NCBI GenBank assembly: GCA_020722685.1
Contig: DYKH01000094.1
Coordinates: 1-21,735 of the forward strand
Origin: Caldithrix sp.
GTDB lineage: Bacteria; KSB1; UBA2214; DYKH01
Direction: 5' to 3'
DNA length: 21,735 bases
Shown here: in pieces, positions 14,362-21,727 of the stretch
How the letters are laid out: every line of letters starts with the position of its first letter
Numbering within the stretch: position 1 is the first letter of the stretch
Position numbers and translations under genes: made by a program
Notes under the pieces: generated by a model
The model's database searches: none
Told to the model about the DNA's origin: nothing
What the model saw: the letters and a program-made list of their open reading frames with translations, nothing else

Positions 14362-15107
14362 GCTATGTTCTCCTAAAGCCCTTTTTGCGAAGCCTTTTCA
14401 CTGCCGAACATCATTCTTGAAGCCTATGCCATAGCTATATGGATGTCGTTGCAGGAAACCACTGTTAGGTTTCGTTCGTTGCGCTATGCAATTGGATGGG
14501 CCCATCATCAAATTGTTGCTCTGTGTAGAGAACCTGGTCGACTCGTTAAAACGTTACTATTCCCTCAGTGATAGCCGAGTTTCAAGATTAGCGAACCCTG
14601 CTTGAAAGTTCTTGTTACACTTGTTGTACAAAGGCCTTTCCCATTTCACCACGACTCTTGCAATGATCAGGCCAAGAAGGAACAGATAACAAAGAAATTG
14701 TCCCGTTTTTCGATCTGGTGGATTAGGAAAGAGCTTTGAAAACAATGGAGCAAGTTACTCTCATCCGCGCTGGATTTGTGCTCACTTCAAGGAAATCGTT
14801 TCAGAAAGAACTTTTGGGACAGCCAGGCAACACTAACAACGAAATTGAAATCGCTTATGAGTAATTAGCGCCACAGCAAAGTCTCTGAGCTGGCTCTTAC
14901 CGCGTCGCTCGCGTTTTCTATCTCATTGACTAAAGTTGTCCGGACGCGCCTGCGCGGAACTTTGCTCTTGCAATTCTGACCGAAAGTACTAATTTAAGCT
15001 CAGCTAAGCGACGACAAGCGGGTGAGGGTTCCGACAGATTCGCAATTTATCGCTATGGACATTTAAATTGCTTAATACTCGATGGATGGCAGAGGGAGAT
15101 TCACTAT
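14362..15107. other. 746-base gene-free region upstream of ackA
   Basis: No supported gene. A 62-codon minus-strand ORF (14557-14745) would start at TTG without a ribosome site. The region holds a 12-bp palindrome GATGGGCCCATC (14495-14506). It also holds a hairpin at 14932-14963 (AAAGTT and CCG pairing with CGG and AACTTT, two-base bulge, GC-rich loop) about 145 bases before the ackA start. The promoters of the divergent response regulator and ackA operon must lie here, but I cannot pick convincing -35/-10 pairs. Confidence 0.5.
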
Positions 15108-16550
15108 ATGAAAATTCTTGTGCTAAATTGCGGCAGCTCTTCAGTCAAGTTTCAGCTTATCGAGATGGAAGACGAGACGGTGCTGGCGAAAGGAGTGGTG
15201 GAAAAAATCGGCTCCACTGAAGCGATACTGACTTACAAGCCAAAGGACAAAAACAACATCGTACAAACCAGAGAAATCCTGAATCATGATGCTGCCATCA
15301 GTATCGTGTTGGGAACGCTGATGCATCCGCAAAATGGGGTCATTCACGACAAATCCGAGATCGCCGGCATCGGACACAGATTGGTGCACGGCGGCGAGGA
15401 ATTCACCGGCTCGGTTCTCATCACCGAAAAGGTCAAGCAAGGCGTACGCCGCTGTATTCAGTTCGCACCGTTGCACAATCCCCACAATTTGAAGGGCGTG
15501 GAGGTATGCGAGCAGTTGCTGGCCGGCATTCCGCAGGTCGGAGTTTTTGACACCGCTTTTCATCATACGCTTCCACCCGAAGCATACATGTATGCCTTGC
15601 CAATGGCGCTTTATCGCAAGCACAAGATTCGCCGCTATGGATTTCACGGCACCTCCCACATGTACGTGGCGCGAAAAGCTGCCGAATACCTCGGCCGGCC
15701 GATAGAAAAGCTGAAAATCATTACCTGCCATCTCGGTAACGGCTCATCGATTACGGCCATCGACGGCGGTCGGTCGGTCGAGACCAGTATGGGCTTTACG
15801 CCGCTGGAAGGCCTGGTCATGGGCACCCGCTGCGGCGACATAGATCCGGCCTTGGTTCCCTACATCACGACCCTGGAAAACCTCAGCATGTCCCAAGTAG
15901 ACTCCCTCCTCAACAAGTCCAGCGGCATGCTGGGCTTGACGGAGACGACCAATGACTTTCGCGAAATCGAGATGGAGACGGAAAAGGGCAGCGAGCAACA
16001 TCGTTTGGCCTTGGCGATTTTCTGCCATCGGCTAAAAAAGTATATTGGCGCTTACTTGGCCGTGTTGGGTTCACTGGATGCCTTGGTATTCACCGCTGGC
16101 ATCGGCGAGCATTCGCCACACGTGCGCACCCACACCTTGGCCAACCTGGAAAACCTCGGCATCCGCATCGATGAAGAGAAAAATGCCAGGAATGAGTTCG
16201 ACATCAGCGCCGGTCCCGTCAAGGTCTTGGTGATTCCGACCAACGAGGAATTGGCCATCGCTCGCGATACCCAAAACATTTTAGAATCGCTGCAAGAAGA
16301 AATGGAAAAACCGATTTCCGAAGAAGTCATCTCCAAAGAACTGTCACAAATTTCCAGCGATGACAAAGCGGAGCTTTTGGCGCTATGGCTTAAGAATCCG
16401 CACATCCATGTGTTTGAACTGGCGGAGAAGCTGGAGAAAAAGATCGGCAAGAAGATCAGCATTCAAGTTATCAAGCGGGAGATGGAGCTACTGGGCTTGA
16501 ATGCGGTTTCGGAAAAGAAAAAAGCCGAGCTGATAAAAGGAGGAATTTGA
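15108..16550 (+). CDS. ackA: Acetate kinase with an extra C-terminal domain
   Basis: Interconverts acetyl phosphate plus ADP and acetate plus ATP in the cytoplasm. The active-site residues fall at almost the same numbers as in the Methanosarcina enzyme: Asn7 (NCGSSSVKF), Arg91 (HRLVHGGE), Asp148 (FDTAFHHT), His180 (YGFHGTSH), Arg241 (MGTRCGDIDP), and Glu380/381 in PTNEELAIARDT. TCHLGNGSS and FTAGIGEHSP are the phosphate and adenosine motifs. A normal acetate kinase ends near residue 395-400; this one continues to 480 with a Lys/Glu-rich segment (ISSDDKAELLALWLKNPHIH, then a helix and KREMELLGLNA) that reads like a small helical domain. GAGGGAG precedes the ATG by eight bases. No phosphotransacetylase gene is near. 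The stop overlaps the next start (TGATG). Confidence 0.95.
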   Translation: MKILVLNCGSSSVKFQLIEMEDETVLAKGVVEKIGSTEAILTYKPKDKNNIVQTREILNHDAAISIVLGTLMHPQNGVIHDKSEIAGIGHRLVHGGEEFTGSVLITEKVKQGVRRCIQFAPLHNPHNLKGVEVCEQLLAGIPQVGVFDTAFHHTLPPEAYMYALPMALYRKHKIRRYGFHGTSHMYVARKAAEYLGRPIEKLKIITCHLGNGSSITAIDGGRSVETSMGFTPLEGLVMGTRCGDIDPALVPYITTLENLSMSQVDSLLNKSSGMLGLTETTNDFREIEMETEKGSEQHRLALAIFCHRLKKYIGAYLAVLGSLDALVFTAGIGEHSPHVRTHTLANLENLGIRIDEEKNARNEFDISAGPVKVLVIPTNEELAIARDTQNILESLQEEMEKPISEEVISKELSQISSDDKAELLALWLKNPHIHVFELAEKLEKKIGKKISIQVIKREMELLGLNAVSEKKKAELIKGGI

Positions 16551-17044
16551 TGCAACCTATCAATAAAGAAGAAAGCGGCTGGATGCTGGCTTTGGTTTGG
16601 CTGAGCGCTTTGGAGGAAGCGGCGCGGGACTTTCATGGCAGTCGGCCCAGAGCCTTTTGCGAGCGGGCCTATGAGCATGCGACCGAGAATTGGTTGAATG
16701 CTCTGGAAAACGATTACGGCATTGTCGCCAAAAAGGTCGACAGCATAAGAGAAGCCATCGAAGAATACATCCGCGTCGGCGTTATCGGCGGGCTGTTTCA
16801 GGACGCCAGCCAGTTTGAGCTGCGTGAGGTGAATCCCAATCGCCTGGAAATCAACGTCCACGTTTGTCCCTACTACAAGAGCTGCGCGGCCTTGTTGCAG
16901 GCCGGTATCTCTCCCAAAGACCTTACCTGTGCCCGCATCGGTTGCTTCCGTGCGGCAGTCAAGTACTTGTCGGGCATAGATTGTTCCTATGAGGTCATGG
17001 AAATCGCCGAAGGGGGTTGTCGCGGGTATATCGAGAGGAAATGA
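16550..17044 (+). CDS. Cys-rich V4R-like (hydrocarbon/metal-binding type) protein
   Basis: The 164-residue cytoplasmic protein has a helical N-terminal half. The C-terminal half carries six spaced cysteines: Cys106 (VCPYYKSC with Cys112), Cys127 and Cys132 (CARIGC), Cys145 (IDCSYEV) and Cys157 (EGGCRGYIE). The pattern 'CP.....C...G ... C ... G.C' resembles V4R (4-vinyl reductase) domains, which bind small hydrophobic ligands or metal. This is a pattern judgement, and amino-thiazoline hydrolase-like folds are an alternative. The start is ATG at 16550, overlapping the ackA TGA and preceded by AAGGAGG (16537-16543); a TTG one codon earlier is less likely. Tight coupling to ackA and the HEAT protein suggests a shared task. 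Confidence 0.7.
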   Translation: MQPINKEESGWMLALVWLSALEEAARDFHGSRPRAFCERAYEHATENWLNALENDYGIVAKKVDSIREAIEEYIRVGVIGGLFQDASQFELREVNPNRLEINVHVCPYYKSCAALLQAGISPKDLTCARIGCFRAAVKYLSGIDCSYEVMEIAEGGCRGYIERK

Positions 17045-17046
17045 CC

Positions 17047-18897
17047 ATGGGAGATGCGAGCCCAACATTGACAGCAACCGCTCTGAAAGGGGACGACTGG
17101 ATTCTGCGGCGCCGGGCGATCATCGAGCTAAGCCATTCGCAGGACGCCCAATTGTATGAGGTATTTTCCCAGGCGCTGAATGATGCTGTCAGCGAAGTCC
17201 GCCATGCTGCCGTCATTGCTTTGACTCGCCTGGGTGATCGCCGCGCCGTCGGCATCTTGGCGAAACCCAGGTTTCTCCAATCGCCCGATGTAAACATTCG
17301 TTGGGCCACGGTGAAAGCCCTGGGCGCGCTGGGTGACATTCACGTCATTGACACCCTCATTCCCTTGGTGGACGACGAGGAGTGGCTGGTGCGGAACGAA
17401 GCCATTTCCGTGCTGCTGGCCAAAGTGCAGGAAATCGTCGAGCGCCGAGATCCCTCGTTAGCGCGCATTCTCATCCGCATGCTGGGGATCGACGACGAGC
17501 AGATCGTCGGCATTGCCACCGAAGGACTGATTGCCATGGCTCACGAATGCCGGGCGATACTTCTGGACGCTTTGAAAAGCATCAAAGAACCGGTCCGTTC
17601 TCGCGCCGCATTCATCCTGGGGCAGGCAAAAGACGGGGAAGCCGTGCCGCTTCTGATCGCCGGGCTGAAGGATACCAGTCCTTTGGTTCGCGCCGAGGCA
17701 GCCAAAGCGCTCGGCAAGATTGGCGAGCCAAGGTCTGTTCCCCAATTGGTCGAAGCGCTGCTCGACTACAACGATCAGGTGAAAAGATCGGCGGTGCGAG
17801 CTTTGGTCATGTTTGGCACAGGCGCCTTGATGCCGCTGCACAGCCAATTGATTCATTCGAGCAATAAATGGAGCACGGCGGCTATCCTGTCGGCCTTGGG
17901 AGAAATCGCCCATTCTTCCAGCATACCGCTCCTCATCGAACATCTGAGCAGCAGTTACTACATTGTCAGGAATGAGGCCGTCAATGCTCTTTCTCGCTAC
18001 GGCCAGCAGATCATTGAACCGCTGTTACCCGTGCTCAGCTACAACAAATCGGACATTACCCCTCTATTGAGCAGTGCCCAGCAGAATGGGTCAGCAGATA
18101 GAATCCGGGCTATCAAAGCGCTGGGGGACTTGGAAGATCATCGAGCCGCCGATTTGGTCAAGGACTTGCTTCTTGATGAAAACGCAGAAATCTCTCAGGT
18201 GGCGCAAGAAGCGTTGGTGCGGATAGGCTGCGCTGCCTGGGGCCGCTGCGGCGCGCTGATGGTCATCGGCAACGTCGCCGATGCTGCCGTCGCGCCCAGA
18301 CTGTTGCCGTCTTTAGAAGACGATTCCCCGCACGTTCGCTATGAGGCGATTCGCGCGCTGGGCAAGCTAAAGGGCAAGGTCGCTTGCGCCAAGATCGAAG
18401 AACTTGTCAAGACCGATCCGGTCTTCGAGGTTCGCACCGAAGCTTTGAAAGTGTTGCGGGAACTCAGTCCGGGCTCCAAGCAATTGTTTGCCATTGCGCA
18501 GGCGGCCTTGAGCGATGAAGCCGCATCCGTCCGACTGGAAGCCACCCGGGCTCTGGGCGACTTTGCCGATGACAGAGCATTCGACATGCTCATCGAACGG
18601 CTGTCCGATCCCTATTGGAGCGTGCGCGTCAGCGCCGAGAATGCGATATGCAGTTATGGCAAAAGAGCCATTCCCAAGCTGGTCAGCCTTTTGGATAGCC
18701 AAGAGAATGAAGGCAAATGCCGCATCATTAGCGCTCTGGCACGCATTGGCGACGACGAATCCATCAAACCCTTGGAGGCTTTACTGATTAAGCTAAAAGG
18801 TCAGGGCAAATTGCCGGCATTGGTCAAAGAAGCCTTGCGGCTGCTCAAAGGTGAGACGGGACGATCAGCAGAGCAGACAGCCACCCCCTTGTGCTGA
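17047..18897 (+). CDS. HEAT-repeat (PBS-lyase-type) scaffold protein
   Basis: The 616-residue protein is built almost wholly of about 31-residue two-helix HEAT repeats. The repeating signature is 'VR..A..AL..LGD.RAV..L...L.D', for example VRHAAVIALTRLGDRRAV, VRAEAAKALGKIGEPRSVPQ, VRYEAIRALGKLKG and VRLEATRALGDFADDRAFD. No signal peptide or membrane segment is present, so it is a cytoplasmic scaffold for protein-protein contacts. No catalytic residues are evident. Candidate starts are the ATG at 17041, which overlaps the previous stop as ATGA, and the ATG at 17047. GAGAGG (17033-17038) is eight bases from 17047 but only two from 17041, so I use 17047. It ends with a terminator shared with the tRNA opposite. 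Confidence 0.85.
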   Translation: MGDASPTLTATALKGDDWILRRRAIIELSHSQDAQLYEVFSQALNDAVSEVRHAAVIALTRLGDRRAVGILAKPRFLQSPDVNIRWATVKALGALGDIHVIDTLIPLVDDEEWLVRNEAISVLLAKVQEIVERRDPSLARILIRMLGIDDEQIVGIATEGLIAMAHECRAILLDALKSIKEPVRSRAAFILGQAKDGEAVPLLIAGLKDTSPLVRAEAAKALGKIGEPRSVPQLVEALLDYNDQVKRSAVRALVMFGTGALMPLHSQLIHSSNKWSTAAILSALGEIAHSSSIPLLIEHLSSSYYIVRNEAVNALSRYGQQIIEPLLPVLSYNKSDITPLLSSAQQNGSADRIRAIKALGDLEDHRAADLVKDLLLDENAEISQVAQEALVRIGCAAWGRCGALMVIGNVADAAVAPRLLPSLEDDSPHVRYEAIRALGKLKGKVACAKIEELVKTDPVFEVRTEALKVLRELSPGSKQLFAIAQAALSDEAASVRLEATRALGDFADDRAFDMLIERLSDPYWSVRVSAENAICSYGKRAIPKLVSLLDSQENEGKCRIISALARIGDDESIKPLEALLIKLKGQGKLPALVKEALRLLKGETGRSAEQTATPLC

Positions 18898-18944
18898 CCT
18901 GCAGTGACCTGTTTTGCTTCCCGATTTGCAAACAATGTGAAAAC

Positions 18945-18971
18945 AAAAAAGCCTTCGCGAGAAGGCTTTTT
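18945..18971. terminator. Bidirectional intrinsic terminator
   Basis: GCCTTC (18951-18956), loop GCGA, GAAGGC (18961-18966) forms a GC-rich stem. It is flanked by A6 on the left and T5 on the right, so it works on both strands. It ends the ackA-V4R-HEAT operon on the plus strand and the tRNA-Gly transcript on the minus strand. Confidence 0.85.
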
Positions 18972-18978
18972 ATTGGAT

Positions 18979-19053
18979 TGGAGCGGGAGACGGGGGTCGA
19001 ACCCGCGGCTTTCAGCTTGGGAAGCTGACATTCTACCACTGAATTACTCCCGC
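18979..19053 (-). tRNA. tRNA-Gly (anticodon CCC)
   Basis: A complete cloverleaf of 75 bases on the minus strand. The acceptor stem is GCGGGAG/CTCCCGC with discriminator T and an encoded CCA (18979-18981). The D-arm is ATTC-AGTGGTA-GAAT. The anticodon stem is TCAGC/GCTGA around loop TTCCCAA, with anticodon CCC (plus-strand ggg at 19019-19021). The T-arm is GCGGG/CCCGT with loop TTCGACC. CCC reads the glycine codon GGG. It converges on the HEAT gene and ends at the shared terminator. Confidence 0.96.
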
Positions 19054-19311
19054 ATTGAAACCGGCTAATAATATTCAATTCAATTGGAAAAGTCAAGAAG
19101 TTTTATGTGAAATTTAAGTCTTTTCCGAATGTGCTTCGTTCTTTCCGACGCCACGAAACATGGTCAGTCAGGCCGTAGGCATCCTCCCCGTTTGAAGATG
19201 GATGTCCCGTGGGCGAATGGTGCAGACACGTGCGAAGACCTCTACGCGGTGACATGATGGATGAGAGAACAAGCCGGTCCTTGCGCCATCCATGAAAGGA
19301 TTGATGGCGAA

Positions 19312-19659
19312 CTATTGACCCGATCCTGCCAGTTGATCGGTCTTGGCCGCCATGACAAAGTCATTGCGATGTAGCCCACGGATCTTGTGCGTCCACCAAG
19401 TGACCGTAACTTTTCCCCATTCTAACAAAATGGCGGGATGATGCCCTTCGGCCTCGGCTGCCCGTGCCACCTGATCGGTAAAGGACAATGCCTCCAGATA
19501 GCTTCCAAATTTGAAAACTCGCTCTAAGCGGCGAATGCCTTCCCGCTCCACCACCTGCCAGTCCGGCACCTGCGGCTGGAATGCGGCAATCTCCTTATCC
19601 GTCATTTGCGGGGCGCCGGCCCGGCACACCTCGCACTTCATTTCAGTCAATGATTGCAT
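19312..19659 (-). CDS. phhB: Pterin-4a-carbinolamine dehydratase
   Basis: Dehydrates 4a-hydroxytetrahydropterin and so recycles the pterin cofactor of aromatic hydroxylases; some members serve pterin or molybdopterin-related roles. The 115-residue length is standard. The active-site segment EAEGHHPAILLEWGKVTVTW carries the His73-His74-Pro75 motif and is followed by His91 (WWTHKIRGLHRND), and the fold ends FVMAAKTDQL. The N-terminus has the CEVC (Cys9, Cys12) and GAPQMT entry common in bacterial members. A GGGAG site lies about eight bases before the ATG. No phenylalanine hydroxylase is nearby. The 258 bases between it and the tRNA hold no gene that I can see. Confidence 0.93.
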   Translation of the reverse strand: MQSLTEMKCEVCRAGAPQMTDKEIAAFQPQVPDWQVVEREGIRRLERVFKFGSYLEALSFTDQVARAAEAEGHHPAILLEWGKVTVTWWTHKIRGLHRNDFVMAAKTDQLAGSGQ

Positions 19660-19820
19660 AGGAATGTACTCCCTTTTGTTTCCAAAGCGCGATCAAAATC
19701 TCATTGATTATGAGGAAAATCTTCAGAACTTTGTTCTCCGTTTGCCGTCAAAGTAACAAGTCGTTTGTTGAAACGTTTCTGAGCCGAATCTTATGCCCGC
19801 AAATGCCGGGAGGGAGAACC

Positions 19821-20782
19821 ATTCAAAGATCGCTTTCTTTTACTTTCGTCATTTCCGCCAAGGCCATCATTGTCTTATTGCTGCTGAACACGTCATAAAC
19901 AAGTGCATTAGCCGAAGAGAAAAAGCTACTCGCCCTCGAAGATGCCATCGCCATCGCCCTAGAGAAAAGCTATCGGATGAAATCGTTGCGGCTGAATTTG
20001 ACCCAAGCCGAGCAAAATCTCATCGCTGCCAAAGGGCGTTTTCGAACCAACGCGAAAATGTCGCCGGATGCGCCCAGATGGTACGAAGGCGTTAGCCAGA
20101 TTCAGAGACCCAATGACCTGCCCATTTACAACACCACGGGACTCGTTAACTATCAGGGCACGCTGGACATTTCTCAGCCCTTACCCACCGGCGGGGCGCT
20201 GAGTCTGGTGTCGCGTGCCTACCATCAGGATGTCTCGACGTTCAGAACAGATCTCGATTCGTCGCTGAAACGCAGCGAAGTGCTTTCCTCGGTCAGCCTG
20301 CGCTTTTCGCAATCTCTCCTGCCGCCGAATGAGCTGAGAATAGGCTTGCAGCGGGCGAACTTGAACTTTGAGCGCGCCTCCAAATATTGCCGCCGCGACG
20401 AGCTGGATCTCGTTTATCAAGTGACGCAATCTTTTTTTGCCCTTTACTGAGCAACCGCACAGGCGCGAATCGCGGAGGATAATGCACTCCAGCAATATGA
20501 GCTTTACGATTTGGCCAAGAAAAAATATCAGGCGGGCTTGATTGCGGAGGTGAAGGCTTTGCAAATGGAAGTGGATTTGGCCGACAGTAGAAACAATCTA
20601 CTCAGCGCTCAAGGCGCTTTGGGACGCGCCGAAAATGCGTTCAAACGGTTCATCGGGCTGGAGCTGAGCGATTCCGTGGCGGTGCAAACGGACTTTGATT
20701 ATCAAAAGATAGAGATCGATCAGGACGAAGCCATCAGGCTGGCGTTGGCCAACCGGACAGAAATCCGCAATGTTCATATCCG
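19821..20782 (+). pseudogene. TolC-like outer-membrane efflux protein, decayed and 3'-truncated
   Basis: A single frame can be followed from 19821. It starts with a signal-peptide-like run (RSLSFTFVISAKAIIVLLLL), then has a TAA at 19896-19898, then ALAEEKKLLALEDAIAIALE, the usual N-terminus of mature outer-membrane efflux proteins. It continues through LDISQPLPTGG and SLRFSQSLLPPNELR to a TGA at 20448-20450. Beyond that the same frame goes on with ATAQARIAEDNALQQYELYD, KKKYQAGLIAEVKALQMEVD and ALANRTEIR, typical of the TolC coiled-coil hairpin. GGGAGG (19808-19813) sits correctly before an ATT at 19821 rather than an ATG. The C-terminal part is missing: after about 20780 the DNA is antisense to another gene. 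Two nonsense codons, a lost start and the truncation make it a pseudogene. Confidence 0.78.
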
Positions 20783-20785
20783 CGC
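20757..20785. other. Rearrangement junction between two truncated convergent genes
   Basis: Left of this point the plus strand encodes TolC-family residues (ALANRTEIR). Right of it the minus strand encodes DUF6259-like residues (YINGTSADMN). Both readings are plausible for only a few codons here. Each gene loses its 3' end at this place, as expected for a deletion or inversion breakpoint (or an assembly join). Confidence 0.55.
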
Positions 20786-21568
20786 TGGTGCCGTTGATGT
20801 AAGGCATAATCAGGAAGCCTTTGCTCACCAGCTCTTTGGCCCGTTCGGAAAAACCCGGCCTGGTGGGGAAAAGTGCGGGTAGAGATTGTCGAACTTTGTG
20901 CCATGCCAGTTATACCAATGCAAGGCAACGGGGACGCCCAGGGATTCCTGCACCTGCAAAATCGGCAGATTCATTTCGCTGGGTGAGCCTTCTTTGCCGT
21001 TCCACACCCAATCACCTCGCAGCCACAATCCGGCATTCTTAATGATGTCCGGCACGTCCGGATGCTGCGAGAGCTTGCTCGCCTGCGCCCATTTTTGCTT
21101 CAGCGCCCAGCCGCGATAGCGCTGCGCCGCCTCCAGCCAGCCACCCTGATAGACGCCAAAGGCAATGGGATAGTAATCAGGAAAATCCGAGCCGGTGATG
21201 CCCATGTTTTCCACGTAGTGAATTATCGCCAGCTTTTCGCCGGGTTCGACCAAAAAATCCTTGGCCCGGGCTTCCGCATCCATGCTGGCAAAGTAGACGG
21301 CGTTTTTGTTTTGGTTGAGGGCAAGAAACTGCATCGGCCAATTGCCGGAAGGGTATCGCCCTTCTATTTTCTCCTTCCAGTTGCGCAACAAATGGCCGCC
21401 ATTGCCGAAGGTCGACCTGGCGATGTCATACTTGCCCACTTCCGGAAAGCCGTTGACGAAGGGAAAGGTCACCGTCCACAGTCCCCAATAGTCGCTTTTG
21501 TTTTCCATAAAAATGCGCCATTGTGCCACGCCGGAATCCTTTGGCAGTTCGATTGTGACCTGAATAGT
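20770..21568 (-). pseudogene. DUF6259-like putative glycoside hydrolase, broken (5'- and 3'-truncated, frameshifted)
   Basis: On the minus strand the frame is open from 21568 and encodes IELPKDSGVAQWRIFMENKS, then WTVTFPFVNGFPEVGKYDIA. It continues through YYPIAFGVYQGGWLEAAQRY and LPILQVQESLGVPVALHWYN to TKFDNLYPHF near 20874. There one base seems to be missing from a T run: the frame shifts and continues PTRPGFSERAKELVSKGFLI and MPYINGTSADMN in another frame until about 20770. The WYNWH, YPHFFP and MPYING elements are like those of DUF6259 proteins, thought to be secreted or lysosome-like glycoside hydrolases; this family name is from memory. The N-terminus is cut at the 21-bp repeat array and the C-terminus at the junction with the TolC-like pseudogene. 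No start codon with a ribosome site exists. Confidence 0.68.
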
Positions 21569-21572
21569 TCAC

Positions 21573-21727
21573 AAATAGCATGACATGGTGGACGGATTTT
21601 AGTGATAGACAATTCGCATAAGATCGTGGACTGTTTAGTGATGTTTAATTAGCATAACATCGTGGACTCCCCCTCGGGGGAGTCCACGATGTTGTGCTAA
21701 TTCTATGTCTACGATGTTATGCAAATT
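21573..21727. repeat. Array of five 21-bp repeats (three direct, two inverted), probable transposon ends
   Basis: Copies of a 21-bp unit with core GCATAACATCGTGGAC occur at 21573-21593 (diverged), 21611-21631 and 21647-21667 in direct orientation, and at 21682-21702 and 21707-21727 inverted. Spacing is 38, 36, 35 and 25 bases. Several direct copies are preceded by TGAT or TGAA, so the full unit may be about 30 bp. Multiple related sites at an end are typical of transposase-binding arrays (IS21-, Tn7-like). The outermost copy begins two bases from where the DUF6259-like frame is lost. No transposase is in the window. The right edge of the array may lie outside it. Confidence 0.78.
21647..21702. 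repeat. Near-perfect 27-bp palindrome at the centre of the repeat array
   Basis: The arm 21647-21673 is the reverse complement of 21676-21702 with one mismatch (a T versus C at the seventh-ninth base region of the repeat). The two-base centre is TC at 21674-21675, and the inner ten bases on each side are GGACTCCCCC / GGGGGAGTCC. It joins the third direct and first inverted 21-bp copies head to head. This could be an IR-IR junction or a hairpin capping a mini-element. Confidence 0.85.

Noticed and set aside
14557..14745. 62-codon minus-strand ORF with a hydrophobic segment
   Set aside because: It would start at TTG with no Shine-Dalgarno site and has no other support.
20448..20450. TGA in the TolC-like frame as a second selenocysteine codon
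   Set aside because: No redox Cys motif is expected at this place in efflux proteins, no well-placed hairpin follows, and the same gene also has a TAA and lacks a start, so it is a nonsense mutation in a pseudogene.
21062..21583. 173-codon plus-strand ORF at the right end
   Set aside because: It is antisense to the DUF6259-like coding sequence, whose protein text is recognisable on the minus strand.
21573..21727. CRISPR array
   Set aside because: Units are in both orientations, are few, and have no constant-length unique spacers; the pattern fits transposon ends.
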